The notes: a model not told the origin generated them from the sequence alone. Shown: positions 7,915 to 16,856, counted from the first letter of the stretch. The stretch is 64,000 nt of DNA from Halorubrum sp. Hd13 (GCF_002252755.1 NZ_NHOY01000050.1:1-64000), one strand, 5' to 3'. Numbers and translations: made by a program.

Positions 7915-9060
7915 ATGGACTTCGCGCTCTCCGAGGAACAGCGTCAGATCCGCGACACGGTCGCGGAATTCGTCGACGAGGAGGTCGTCCCACGGGCCGC
8001 CGAGATCGACGAGTCCGACGAGTTCCCGGCCGACCTGATCGACGAGATGGCCGAACTCGGGCTCATGGGAATGCCGTTCCCCGTCGAGTACGAGGGCGCC
8101 GGGCTCGACTACCACAGCTACGCGATCGGCCTCGCCGAGATCTCGCGCGGCTCGGGCGGGCTCGGGACCGTCGTCGCCGCCCACACGTCGCTCGCGGGGA
8201 ACATGCTGTACGAGTTCGGCGACGAGCGACAGAGGGAGGAGTACCTCACCGCCTTGAACACGGGCGAGGACGTCGGGGCGTTCGCGCTCTCTGAGGCCGA
8301 GGCCGGCTCGGACGTGCCAGCCATGACGACCACGGCCGAGCCCGACGGCGACGGCTACGTCGTCGACGGGGGGAAGCTCTGGATCTCGAACGGCTCCGTC
8401 GCCGACACGATCACCCTGTTCGCGAAGACCGACCCCGACGCCGGCCGGAAGGGGATTTCCTCGTTCGTCGTGCGCCCCGAGGAGGACGACGGGTTCATCG
8501 TGGAGGGGACGGAGGACAAGCTCGGCGATAAGGGGTGTCCGACCGCCGAGCTCCGCTTCGACGACATGTGGATCCCCGAGGACCGGCGGCTCGGCGAGGA
8601 GGGGGAGGGGTTCGTGCAGGCGCTGAAGACGCTGAACGGCGGCCGGATCACGATCGCGGCGCGGTCCGTCGGCATCGCGCGGGCCGCGCTCAACGAGGCG
8701 AAGTCGTACGCGCAGGAGCGGGAGCAGTTCGACCACGCCATCGCCGACTTCCAGGCGATCCAGCACAAGCTCGCCGACATGGACACGAAGGCCCGCGCCG
8801 CGGAGCTGTTGATGCACGAGGCCGCGGACCTGAAGATGCGCGACGAGGACTACATCAAAGAGGCCGCGCAGGCGAAGCTGTACGCCTCGGAGATCTCCCG
8901 CGAGGTCGCGAACGAGGGAATCCAGATCCACGGCGGCTACGGCTACACGAAGGACTTCCCCGCCGAGCGCTTCTACCGAGACGCGAAGCTCTCGGAGATA
9001 TACGAAGGGACGAGCGAGGTCCTGCGGAACACCATCGCTCAGCAGTTGCTCGACGAGTAG
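7915..9060 (+). CDS. Acyl-CoA dehydrogenase
   Basis: A flavoprotein catalysing alpha,beta-dehydrogenation of acyl-CoA (beta-oxidation or branched-chain amino-acid breakdown). The 381-residue length is standard. The N-terminal helical domain (MDFALSEEQRQIRDTVAEF), the middle beta-domain with the FAD/substrate signature ALSEAEAGSD and WISNG, and the C-terminal helical domain with IQIHGGYGYTKDFPAER are all present. The catalytic base is Glu364 in YEGTSE, the short/medium-chain position. The ATG at 7915 is preferred over an in-frame GTG three codons earlier because ACADs begin MDF(A/S)L; AACCGATAAG about 25 nt upstream may serve as the promoter. Acyl substrate not predictable. Confidence 0.95.
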   Translation: MDFALSEEQRQIRDTVAEFVDEEVVPRAAEIDESDEFPADLIDEMAELGLMGMPFPVEYEGAGLDYHSYAIGLAEISRGSGGLGTVVAAHTSLAGNMLYEFGDERQREEYLTALNTGEDVGAFALSEAEAGSDVPAMTTTAEPDGDGYVVDGGKLWISNGSVADTITLFAKTDPDAGRKGISSFVVRPEEDDGFIVEGTEDKLGDKGCPTAELRFDDMWIPEDRRLGEEGEGFVQALKTLNGGRITIAARSVGIARAALNEAKSYAQEREQFDHAIADFQAIQHKLADMDTKARAAELLMHEAADLKMRDEDYIKEAAQAKLYASEISREVANEGIQIHGGYGYTKDFPAERFYRDAKLSEIYEGTSEVLRNTIAQQLLDE

Positions 9061-9078
9061 GCGGCCGCGGACGCCTCG

Positions 9079-11148
9079 CTACTTTTCGTCGCCCGCGGAT
9101 CCGCCGTCGCTCTCGGCCGGATCCTCCGCGCTCTCCTGGTTCGACGTCCCTCCATCCGACGTCCTCTCCTCGCCGGTCTCCTCGTCCGACGTCCTCTCCT
9201 CGCCGGTCTCCTCGTCCGACGTCCCCTCGTCGGCCTCTCCGTTCCGTCCGCCCCGCTGATGGGCCACGTCGGCGTCCGAAGGGAACCGGTCGACGGCGTA
9301 CTCGCCGGTGTCGATCCGCTCCGCGGGCTCGGAGTAGTCGCGGTCGGTCGTGGAGAAGTCCGGCCGGACCACCCCGTCGTCGGGGATCGCGGGTTCGTCC
9401 TCGGCGTCGACGGGGTCGGAGTCGGCGTCGGAGCCGGAGTCGGAGGAATCCCCGCTCTGGGTGTCGCCGCGTTCGGCATCTCGGTCGGCGTCGGGGATCC
9501 CGGCGTCTCTCGCGGTCGCGGCGTCGTCGTCTCCGGTGTCGGCGTCGTTGCCAGCCCCGGCCCGTCCGGCACCGGCGGCCTCTTCGGCGTCTGCGACGTC
9601 CACCCCGTCGGCGTCGTCGTCGGGACCCGCCTCGACCGCCTCGTCGACGTCGCCCTCGAACCACTCGAAGCGGTCGCGGCGGTTCCGCTGGGTGGTGAGC
9701 GCCGACTGGAGCCGCTCCTGTAACGCCTCTCTGAGCTCGATCGCCTCGTCGAGCTCGAAGTCGACGGCGGCCGCCGACGTGCCGCTGAACGAACTGCTCC
9801 CGGCGGTGTCGGCGACGATCGTCGCCACGTTCCACCGGCGCTGGAATATCGTCCGGCTGTCGATGACGGTCTGGATCCGGTAGTAGGGGACGACGGTCAC
9901 CGTTCGGCTCCAGAACCCGTTGCGCGTGAGCAGGTGGTCGTCGCCGAGCCAGTAGCCGCGGTGCTTCCACTTCAGGTGCGCCGCCGGCGGCACCGCAAGC
10001 AGGAGGACGGCGGGGCCGTACCACGGGAGGTCCGGAGTCACGAACCAGTCGACGGCGAAGGCGACCCCGACGAGGACCGCGACGGCGATGACGTACCGGA
10101 AGACGTAGCGCCACCGGATCCGCTTCGGCGGCCGGGAGAACGTCGGCGTCCCGAACGACTCCACCTCGTGGGCGAGCCGGTAGACGCGGTCCGTCGTCGC
10201 GATGGGGACCGCCGCCTGACTCCCCCCGTCTCCGGACTGGCCGGGGGCGTAGCCGGCGGTCTCGATCGAGAGGCTCGCGTACCCGAGCACCCGCTTCGCC
10301 GGGTTGTCGGAGACCGTCAGCGTCTGGACCTTCTCGGTCGGGATCGAGCCGCTGTATCGCCGGAACAGGCCGCGCTCGTACCTGAGCTCGTCGCCGGCGC
10401 GCGAGAGGCGGAAACCGTAGTAGTTCGAGAACGCGACCCCCGCGCCGAGGATCCACGACACGAGGAACAGCCCGCCGACTGCGACGATGGCGGTCGCGGT
10501 GAGCGCGGTGGCGGACGCCTCGGGGATGAAGCCCGAGAGCACCGGGACCGATCCCGAGCTCAGAAAGACGAGCAGACCGATGAGCCGGCCGTCGAACGAC
10601 AGTGCGCCGACCAGGGCGAGTTCTCCCGGCGAGATGGCGAACAGCTCCTCCTCCGCCGGACCGACGGCGTCGCGGTCGGCGCCGTCGGCGCTGCCCTCAG
10701 TCGCGCTCGCCTCGCCGGCCGACGAGCCGGACTTGCGGCGCTGGACCTCGCGGCGGAGCCGGGTCGCCTCCGCCGGCTTGACGAAGCGGATCGACCCCTC
10801 GGTGGAGGAGCCGCCGGCGGTCTCCAAGTCGACCGCGGCGATCCCGATCGCCCGCTGGATCACGCTCTGGCTCACGTCGACGTTCTGGATCCGGCGGTAG
10901 GGGATCTCCCGCTCGCGCCGCGAGATGACCCCGGAGGAAATGTCGAGGGTGTCCGCCGTGAGCTCGTAGTCGAAGCGCCGGTAGTAGGCGGTCTCGTACG
11001 CGAGCGCCGCGATGAGGATCGCGCCGCCGGCCGCCGCCGCCGCCGGGAGCCCCCAGTCGTTGCTGTTCGCGACGAAGAAGGCGACCACGACGAATCCCGA
11101 CACCTTCTGGAGCGCGCGGTACGGGACCGACTGGGGCGCGAGCTTCAC
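9079..11148 (-). CDS. Membrane protein with three bPH2 domains (YdbT-like)
   Basis: A 689-residue membrane protein starting at GTG 11148, which overlaps the stop of the upstream gene (GTGA). Paired hydrophobic helices alternate with three bacterial PH-2 (DUF304) domains, recognisable by the repeated pattern IPYRRIQNVDV (about 75), IPTEKVQTLTV (about 255) and VPYYRIQTVID (about 430), each followed by a ...IETAG or VADTAG strand. After about residue 485 the protein is a long, very acidic, low-complexity tail with exactly repeated segments. The layout matches Bacillus YdbT, whose partner YdbS matches the adjacent gene. In Bacillus this pair has been linked to protection against antimicrobial peptides; the role in archaea is unknown. 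Confidence 0.85.
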   Translation of the reverse strand: MKLAPQSVPYRALQKVSGFVVVAFFVANSNDWGLPAAAAAGGAILIAALAYETAYYRRFDYELTADTLDISSGVISRREREIPYRRIQNVDVSQSVIQRAIGIAAVDLETAGGSSTEGSIRFVKPAEATRLRREVQRRKSGSSAGEASATEGSADGADRDAVGPAEEELFAISPGELALVGALSFDGRLIGLLVFLSSGSVPVLSGFIPEASATALTATAIVAVGGLFLVSWILGAGVAFSNYYGFRLSRAGDELRYERGLFRRYSGSIPTEKVQTLTVSDNPAKRVLGYASLSIETAGYAPGQSGDGGSQAAVPIATTDRVYRLAHEVESFGTPTFSRPPKRIRWRYVFRYVIAVAVLVGVAFAVDWFVTPDLPWYGPAVLLLAVPPAAHLKWKHRGYWLGDDHLLTRNGFWSRTVTVVPYYRIQTVIDSRTIFQRRWNVATIVADTAGSSSFSGTSAAAVDFELDEAIELREALQERLQSALTTQRNRRDRFEWFEGDVDEAVEAGPDDDADGVDVADAEEAAGAGRAGAGNDADTGDDDAATARDAGIPDADRDAERGDTQSGDSSDSGSDADSDPVDAEDEPAIPDDGVVRPDFSTTDRDYSEPAERIDTGEYAVDRFPSDADVAHQRGGRNGEADEGTSDEETGEERTSDEETGEERTSDGGTSNQESAEDPAESDGGSAGDEK
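9155..9214. repeat. In-frame 30-bp tandem repeat in the bPH2 protein tail
   Basis: Two identical 30-bp copies (9155-9184, 9185-9214) and a 15-bp partial third encode a repeated 10-residue acidic unit (TSDEETGEER) at the C-terminus of the bPH2 protein. The period is a multiple of three, so copy number can change without frameshift. Confidence 0.9.
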
Positions 11149-11609
11149 ACCGCGTCCTCCCCGTCCGCGCGGATCGCCAGTCGCTTCAGCTCCTCGCGGA
11201 GGTCGCTCGCGCCGTCCGGCGTCAGTCCCGGAATCCGGACGTCCGCGCCGCGGGAGCCGGCCGTGTAGACGACGCAGGAGGCGAGCCCGACGCCGCGCTC
11301 GACCGGGCCGCGCCGGGAGTCTACGTGTTGGATCCGCACCAGCGGCACCGTCGTCCGGACCTGCGTAACCACGCCGCGGTCGAGGTACAGCGCGTCCTCG
11401 CGGATCTCGTAGCTCCACCGTCGGTACTTGAGCACGGCGTGGACCACGCCGAGCGCGAGGACGACGCCGCCGGCGGCGAAGGGCGCCCACATCGGGAGGC
11501 GGCCGATGTAGAACCCGCCGGCGAAGGGGAGAGAGAAGACCGCCGCGACGATCACCGCGCGGAGGATCCACACGATCCGAATCCGGGGATGCAGCGACTG
11601 TGCCGTCAT
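11145..11609 (-). CDS. Small bPH2-domain membrane protein (YdbS-like)
   Basis: A 154-residue protein with two N-terminal transmembrane helices (about 12-55), followed by one bPH2 domain that includes YEIREDALYLDRGVV and VPLVRIQHVDSRRGPVER. The start is ATG 11609 (MTAQSLHPR). Its TGA overlaps the GTG of the larger bPH2 gene, so the two are translationally coupled and probably form one membrane complex, as YdbS and YdbT do. A TATA-like CTTATA lies about 55 nt upstream on the minus strand (around 11670). Function unknown. Confidence 0.85.
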   Translation of the reverse strand: MTAQSLHPRIRIVWILRAVIVAAVFSLPFAGGFYIGRLPMWAPFAAGGVVLALGVVHAVLKYRRWSYEIREDALYLDRGVVTQVRTTVPLVRIQHVDSRRGPVERGVGLASCVVYTAGSRGADVRIPGLTPDGASDLREELKRLAIRADGEDAV

Positions 11610-11818
11610 CGAGGCTCCCCCGCCGCGTGTCCGCGTATCATACGCCGTCGTTGTCGGCGCCGACGTATAAGTCCGGGCGAAACGGGTCGCCGTCAGGCCC
11701 CGGAGACGCCCGTGATAGTCCTCGCACTGAGGGCGCACTCGACGCATTTGAGAGGTACTCTCTACCGGGGTCAAGTATTGCCGAAACCGATATCACCCGG
11801 GCCCGAGTCGGGCCGAAT

Positions 11819-13129
11819 ATGGCGGACGATCCGTTCGAGAACATGCTGGCACAGATGGACCGCGCGGAGGAGTACGCCGACGTGGATCACGGCGTCTTCG
11901 AGCGGCTCAAACACCCCGAGCGGACGCTCAAAGTCACCCTCCCGGTCGAACTCGACTCGGGGGAGGTCGAGGTGTTCGAGGGGTACCGCTGCCAGTTCGA
12001 CAGCGCGCGCGGGCCGTTCAAGGGCGGCGTCCGGTTCCATCCGACCGTCAGCCAGCGGGAGGTCGAGGCGCTCGCGGGGTGGATGACCTGGAAGACCGCG
12101 CTCGTCGACCTCCCGTACGGCGGCGCCAAGGGCGGCGTGATCTGCGAGCCGAAGGACCTCACCCAGAACGACTTGGAGAGCCTCACCCGTCGGTACACGG
12201 AGGGCATCCGGCGGATGATCGGCCCCGAGACCGACGTGCCCGCGCCGGACATGAACACGAACCCGCAGACGATGGCGTGGATGATGGACACCTACTCGAT
12301 GTACGAGGGCCACTCCGTCCCGCAGGTCGTCACCGGCAAGCCGCTGGAGGTCGGCGGGACGCCCGGACGGGTCGAGGCCACGGGACGCGGCGTCTCCATC
12401 GTCACCGAGCGGCTCTTCGAGTACCTCGACCGCGACCTCTCGGAGGCGACCGTCGCGATCCAGGGGTTCGGCAACGTCGGGTCGAACGCGGCCCGACTCC
12501 TCGACGAGGCCGGCGCCCGGATCGTCGCCACCTCCGACGTGACCGGCGCCGCCTACGACCCCGACGGGCTCGACGTGAGCGCGCTCGCCGCGCACGTGAG
12601 CGCCGGCGGGCTGATCGAGGAGTACGTGGCCGGCGATCTGCGGGCGACGCCGGACAGCGGGCGAGCGACCGACGGCGGCGAGCGCTGGGACGACCCCGAC
12701 GCGATCGGCAACGACGAGCTGCTGAGGCTCGACGTCGACGTCCTGATCCCGGCCGCCGTCGAGGGTGTGATCACCGCCGACAACGTCGACTCCCTGCGCG
12801 CGTCGTCCATCGTCGAGGCCGCGAACGGGCCCACGACCGTCGCCGCCGACGAGGCGCTGACCGAGCGCGACGTGCAAGTGGTGCCGGACATCCTCGCGAA
12901 CGCCGGCGGCGTCATCGTCTCGTACTTGGAGTGGGTCCAGAACGCTCAGGAGTTCTCGTGGCCGCTTGAGACGGTAAACGCGGAGCTCGAACGCCGCATC
13001 GGGACGGCGTTCGACCAGACGATCGACCAGTACGACGAGAAGGGGCTCCCGGACCTCCGGACCGCGGCGTACACCCTCGCGCTCGAACGCACGGCGAGCG
13101 CCCACGAGTACCGCGGTCTCTTCCCGTAG
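11819..13129 (+). CDS. gdhB: Glutamate dehydrogenase (Glu/Leu/Phe/Val family)
   Basis: Interconverts glutamate and 2-oxoglutarate plus ammonia with NAD(P). At 436 residues it has the normal length for hexameric archaeal GDH. The dimerisation/catalytic domain has RGPFKGGVRFHP (Lys68), WMTWKTALVDLPYGGAKGG (Lys92, catalytic Lys104) and PAPDMNTN. The Rossmann domain has the GFGNVGSNAA nucleotide-binding turn (about 220). ANGPTT and DILANAGGVIVSYLEW close the active site. The ATG at 11819 (MADDPFENML) is the only natural start; a long upstream in-frame extension has non-protein-like composition. Haloarchaea have several GDH paralogues, so the gene symbol is tentative. Confidence 0.95.
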   Translation: MADDPFENMLAQMDRAEEYADVDHGVFERLKHPERTLKVTLPVELDSGEVEVFEGYRCQFDSARGPFKGGVRFHPTVSQREVEALAGWMTWKTALVDLPYGGAKGGVICEPKDLTQNDLESLTRRYTEGIRRMIGPETDVPAPDMNTNPQTMAWMMDTYSMYEGHSVPQVVTGKPLEVGGTPGRVEATGRGVSIVTERLFEYLDRDLSEATVAIQGFGNVGSNAARLLDEAGARIVATSDVTGAAYDPDGLDVSALAAHVSAGGLIEEYVAGDLRATPDSGRATDGGERWDDPDAIGNDELLRLDVDVLIPAAVEGVITADNVDSLRASSIVEAANGPTTVAADEALTERDVQVVPDILANAGGVIVSYLEWVQNAQEFSWPLETVNAELERRIGTAFDQTIDQYDEKGLPDLRTAAYTLALERTASAHEYRGLFP

Positions 13130-13234
13130 AGGGCCGGCGCCGCGGTCAGCGTCGTCGCGGTCGGCGCCGCCGTCGGTGGCCTCCCGGTCAGCGCCCCGGT
13201 CGGCGGCCTCTCGGGTGGCGCCGAGACTCCGAGT

Positions 13235-13921
13235 TCAGGCCCGCCGGAGCCGGTCCGCGCTCACGTCGACCGGCTCCGCGTAGTGGACGAGCGGCTCGCC
13301 CGCGGGGCGCTCGAAGCCGTTCGCCTCGAAGAGCGTGTTCTCTCGGAGATCGGCGGTTCCCTCTCGCAGCGTCCACGGCTCGTGGGCGATCTCGCCGCGG
13401 TAGAGGCGATTTCCGTCCGCGTAGAAGCGGTAGTTCTCGAGGAGGAACGCCGCGAGCGACCCCGGCTCGGCCGCGAACGGCTCGCCCGCCGGACCATAGG
13501 TGGCGTCGAAGCGGGCGTCCGTGACCCCCCGGTGCGTCCGACGGCTCCGGAACCGGACGGCCCCGTCGTCTCGACGGGTCGCGCTCATCTCGGCGCGGTA
13601 GTACGGCAGGGCGAACAGCCGCCGGGCGACCGCGACGCCGAGGCGGTCGTCGGCGTCGAGGTTGTAGAAATATACGCCGGGGCCGCTCGGCCCCTCGACG
13701 TACGTCCTGAGGTTGAGCTCCGGGAACGAGAGCCCGAAGGGGACGCCTCGCGGGCGGATGTCATCCATCACGAAGGCGACGACGCCGAGGTACGCGTCTC
13801 CGTCGTGCGTGGCGACCGTGAGCCGCTCGGGGAGCGTCTCGTCGACGACGGCCGGATCGACCGGCCAGTGGCAGAACAGCCCGTCGCGCCACGTCATCTC
13901 CAGCCAGCGGCGTCCGAACAT
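13235..13921 (-). CDS. DUF2071 (YqjF-type) protein
   Basis: A 228-residue protein starting MFGRRWLEMTWRDGLFCHWPVD, the typical opening of DUF2071/YqjF proteins (MxWxxLLFxHWPV). Later conserved parts include LNLRTYVEGPSGPGVYFYNLDAD and a C-terminal LVHYAEPVDV. The family is a beta-rich acetoacetate-decarboxylase-like fold, often encoded near stress genes; no enzymatic activity is established. It is 105 nt from the glutamate dehydrogenase end, in convergent orientation, and on the same strand as the damaged CDF gene upstream. Confidence 0.88.
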   Translation of the reverse strand: MFGRRWLEMTWRDGLFCHWPVDPAVVDETLPERLTVATHDGDAYLGVVAFVMDDIRPRGVPFGLSFPELNLRTYVEGPSGPGVYFYNLDADDRLGVAVARRLFALPYYRAEMSATRRDDGAVRFRSRRTHRGVTDARFDATYGPAGEPFAAEPGSLAAFLLENYRFYADGNRLYRGEIAHEPWTLREGTADLRENTLFEANGFERPAGEPLVHYAEPVDVSADRLRRA

Positions 13922-14060
13922 GCGATCGGTAGGGCCGCGAGGGGCAAAACCCGCACGACCGTCGAGGCGCGTTCCGGTTTCGGACGGGCGGTCCGAAGCG
14001 CGGTCGGATGCGTCCCCTCGCCGATCAGTCGCGCCGGTTCCCCGGATCGAGAGTGCGTCT

Positions 14061-14137
14061 GCTCCGTCGGGAGTCGCGTCGGTTCCGTCGGGAGTCGCGT
14101 CGGTTCCGTCGGGAATCGCGCCGGCTCCGTCTCCGAC
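14061..14137. repeat. 21-bp tandem repeat, three copies plus partial
   Basis: Copies at 14061-14081, 14082-14102 and 14103-14123 (consensus around TTCCGTCGGGAGTCGCGTCG, one to three changes) and a partial copy lie in the 253-bp gap between the DUF2071 gene and the damaged CDF gene. No gene is supported in that gap. Confidence 0.85.
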
Positions 14138-14174
14138 GGCGCCGCACACGGTCGTCGTCCCCGCCTGCGGGGGC

Positions 14175-15060
14175 TCAGGTACCGAGGTCGATCCCGTCGG
14201 GGGCGTCCTCGGCGTCCTTCCACTCGCCGAGTCCGGAGGGGTCGAGGTGAACGTGGACATCGCCGACGTCGTCCAGGTCGCGGAGGCCGGTGACGAGCGC
14301 CGTCTCGACCTCGTGGGCCTCGCGGAGCGTCATCCCGCCGTCGACCTCGACGTGGACCTCGACCTCCAGTTCGGTCCCGTCGTAATACACCGTCAAGTCG
14401 TGGACGCCTTCGACGGCCGGGGACCGCGCCGACGAGGTAGGTGACGTTCTCGCGACCGATCTCGACGCCCTGGTAGACGACGAGGACGCTGACCAGCGCG
14501 CCGGCGACCGGGTCGAGGACGGGGAACCCGAGCAGGGCGCCGAACACGCCGAACAGCGCCGCGACGGTGGTGTAGATGTCGTTGAGACAGTCGGCCGCGA
14601 GCGCGGTCAGCGCCGTCGACCCGAGGGTCGCGTTGACGCGCTCCGTGTACCAGTAGAGGAGGTACATGTCGATCAGCGCGAACAGCAGCGCCGCGACGAG
14701 GATCGGGCTGGCCGTGATATCCGGCGATCCGAGGAACTCCGAGACGGACTCCCGCAGCAGCAGCACGCCGAGCAGGACGATGACCGCACCGACGAACAGC
14801 GCCGTCAGCGGCTCGATCCGCTGGTGGCCGTGCGGGTGCGTCTCGTCGGCGGCGTCGTACCGGGAGCCCCCCCAAACGAACACGACCGCGCTGGCGACGA
14901 GGTCGGCGACCGAGTGCGCGGCGTCGGCGAGGAGCGCGACGCTGCCGAAGGCCAGTCCGGTCGCGCCGACGACCGCGATCTTCAGCGCGTTGCCGAAGAT
15001 GTTCACCCCTGCGGCCCGCTGGAAGCGGGCCTTCTCGCCGTCACCCCAGGGGCGCCACAT
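14175..15060 (-). pseudogene. Cation diffusion facilitator (CDF) transporter, frameshifted
   Basis: The membrane part reads from ATG 15060 (MWRPWGDGEKARFQ) through six helices, with HSVAD in TM2, HPHGHQR in the cytoplasmic loop and ADCLNDIYTT in TM5 (Asn where Zn-CDFs often have His), down to YLVGAVP at about 14425. The C-terminal ZT-dimer domain (VEGVHDLTVYYDGTELEVEV to GLGEWKDAEDAP, stop at 14175) is in another frame. Between YLVGAVP and VEGVHDL, CDFs normally have about 20 more residues, so a short deletion (not a multiple of three) rather than a single-base slip is likely. Read without correction, the first frame continues into an Arg-rich tail to 13894. Either a real recent pseudogene or an assembly error. 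Confidence 0.85.
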
Positions 15061-15306
15061 ACGTTCGGGTCGTCGCCGGCCGTTCTTAAGAGCCTCGCCG
15101 CGTCGCCCGGCGGGTCACTTCCTCCGGGGGCACGGACGGAGTGCGGGGGTGCCGCGAGCGCGCCGCGAGTCCGCGGACGGCCAGAGCGCCGAGACCGCCG
15201 GCGGCCGACGCGTCGGGCCCGAGCGGAGCCGATCGCCCCCCGTCGTAACGACTAAGAACGAAACGCTCCTCGGTACCGGTAATGAATCACGAGTTTTTCG
15301 CCCGGG

Positions 15307-16008
15307 GTGGTCTCCGTGGGCGTCGAGATTAAGGAAACGGAGGTGAGCGACGAGGACTTCGAGGAGATGATGGGGTTTGTGAGGGATTACCTCGCGGCCA
15401 GCGTCGAGAGCGAGGAGGACGGCGGGCGGATGCGCTGGTACCCCTGGCACTCCGCGGAGTACCGGTTCAACCACATCGTCAACGTCGTCGACCTCGCGAC
15501 CGAGATAGCCGAGGCGGAGGGCGCCGACGTCGACGTGGTCCGCGTGGCCGCGGTGTTCCACGACGTCGCGAAGCTTGAGGCGGAACAGGACGTGCACGCC
15601 GAGGCCGGCGCGCGGGTCGCCCGAGAGTATCTCCAGAGCCGCGGCAACTACCCCGAGTCGTTCATCGAGGAGGTGTGCGGGGCGGTCGTCGACCACTCGT
15701 ACACGGGCGATCTGGCGGACGTGCCGCTGGAGAGTCGGTGTCTGATCGAGGCCGACGTGCTGGACAAGGTCGGCGCCAACGGCGCCGTGCTGATGCTGCT
15801 GCGGATGGGGTACGAGTCCCGCACGCACATGGACGCCGCGAAGATGGTCGACCGGGTCCTCCAGCGCGCCCACGACCACACCGAGCGCGTTGTCTCCGAC
15901 AGCGCCGAGAGCATCGCCCACCAGCGCATCAAGCGCGTGAAGTGGCTGAAAGAGTGGCTCGAAGAGGAGGTCACGCGGATGGACGTCGAAGGCGTCACCG
16001 AACGCTGA
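15307..16008 (+). CDS. HD-domain phosphohydrolase
   Basis: A 233-residue metal-dependent HD hydrolase. Metal ligands are visible: His in WHSAEYRFNHI, the HD pair in VFHDVAKLE, His in VVDHSYTGD and Asp in EADVLDKVGANG. This order matches YedJ/YpgQ-type nucleotide-metabolising HD proteins; substrate unknown. The start is uncertain: GTG codons at 15307 and 15316 are in frame, and no ATG precedes the conserved part. An ATG at 15282 is out of frame. The 246 bp upstream (15061-15306) contain no recognisable gene. Confidence 0.85.
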   Translation: MVSVGVEIKETEVSDEDFEEMMGFVRDYLAASVESEEDGGRMRWYPWHSAEYRFNHIVNVVDLATEIAEAEGADVDVVRVAAVFHDVAKLEAEQDVHAEAGARVAREYLQSRGNYPESFIEEVCGAVVDHSYTGDLADVPLESRCLIEADVLDKVGANGAVLMLLRMGYESRTHMDAAKMVDRVLQRAHDHTERVVSDSAESIAHQRIKRVKWLKEWLEEEVTRMDVEGVTER

Positions 16009-16083
16009 CCGCCGGACCCCTCGTTCCCGGGCCACCTATCCCCCGAGAGGTCGTTCCCGGTCAGCCCCGGCTTCGCTCCAGGC

Positions 16084-16770
16084 TCACCCCTCGACATCGA
16101 CCCGCGGGAGCATCGCCTCCAGATATCGACGGGCGCCGCGACGGGTGTCGTCGGTCCAGTCCCGGTCGGCGGTCGTCGCCCAGCGGAGCATTCCCCCGGT
16201 CGCGAGCGTCTGAAGCGTCGAGGCCACCTCGATGGGGGGTATCGCGGACGCGTCGCCGCGCGGATCGGTCGAATCGTCCCCGTCGCGGTCGGCGTCGACG
16301 TCGGTGCCGCCGTCGATCTCCGCCGCCGCCTCGCGGACGGTCCGTTCGAGGAACGCCTCGAACACGCGGTCGCTGCGGTCGAAGTGGTCGCGGTAGGCGC
16401 CGTCGCTGGCGGCCTGCGCTCGGAGCTCGACGATGACGGTCAGGAACTGCGCGTCCGGCGCGTGCTCGTCGTCGACGGAGCCGGGGTCGGTCGTCGCCGA
16501 GAGGTAGATGTCGAGCCGTTCGTGGGGCGTCAAGTCGAACTCGCCCGCCGACACCGACGCCTCGAACCCGTCGAGCAGGAACCCGAGGAGATCGACGAGC
16601 AGCTCGTCTTTCCCGTCGTAGTGGTGATAGACGAGCGACGGGCTCTTGTCGAACTCCTCGCCGATCCGGCTGATCGTGAGGTCGGCGTACCCGTGCTCGC
16701 AGAGCGCGCGGAACGCCGCCCCCAAGATGGCCTGGCGAGTGTCGGCGGGCTCCGCGAACGGGTCGTGCAT
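16084..16770 (-). CDS. TetR/AcrR family transcriptional regulator
   Basis: A 228-residue repressor. The N-terminal helix-turn-helix (about 10-57) reads TRQAILGAAFRALCEHGYAD then LTISRIGEEFDKSPSLVYHH, a textbook TetR signature. The C-terminal ligand domain contains an acidic insertion (about 155-175). The start is ATG 16770 (MHDPFAEPADTRQAIL). It is divergent from the exported-protein/RND transporter operon, with a near-perfect 20-bp palindrome between them. The likely role is ligand-relieved repression of that operon and of itself. Confidence 0.93.
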   Translation of the reverse strand: MHDPFAEPADTRQAILGAAFRALCEHGYADLTISRIGEEFDKSPSLVYHHYDGKDELLVDLLGFLLDGFEASVSAGEFDLTPHERLDIYLSATTDPGSVDDEHAPDAQFLTVIVELRAQAASDGAYRDHFDRSDRVFEAFLERTVREAAAEIDGGTDVDADRDGDDSTDPRGDASAIPPIEVASTLQTLATGGMLRWATTADRDWTDDTRRGARRYLEAMLPRVDVEG

Positions 16771-16803
16771 GGTGAGTCCACCGCGGCCACGCACAAAACG
16801 CTC

Positions 16804-16823
16804 TTGATTGAACGTTCATTCAA
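16804..16823. promoter_or_regulatory. Palindromic operator of the TetR regulator
   Basis: TTGATTGAACGTTCATTCAA is a 20-bp palindrome with one mismatched pair and a perfect TGAACGTTCA core. It lies in the divergent promoter region, 34-53 nt upstream of the TetR start and about 35-55 nt upstream of the first plus-strand ATG (16857). Position and symmetry fit a TetR-dimer site blocking both promoters. Confidence 0.8.
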
Positions 16824-16856
16824 CACGCTTAACACGGGAGCGACCCACACGACCGT

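Noticed and set aside
9155-9214. Direct repeats considered as a CRISPR-like array
   Set aside because: The copies are immediately adjacent without spacers and lie in frame in a coding sequence, so this is a protein tandem repeat.
13130-13234. GC-rich repetitive spacer after the glutamate dehydrogenase gene
   Set aside because: GTCGGCG/GGTCAGCG-like words recur irregularly; this is low-complexity sequence rather than a definable repeat or structure.
15282-15306. ATG at 15282 as start of the HD-domain gene
   Set aside because: Out of frame with the conserved HD protein. It would need a frameshift, and the GTG starts at 15307/15316 are sufficient.
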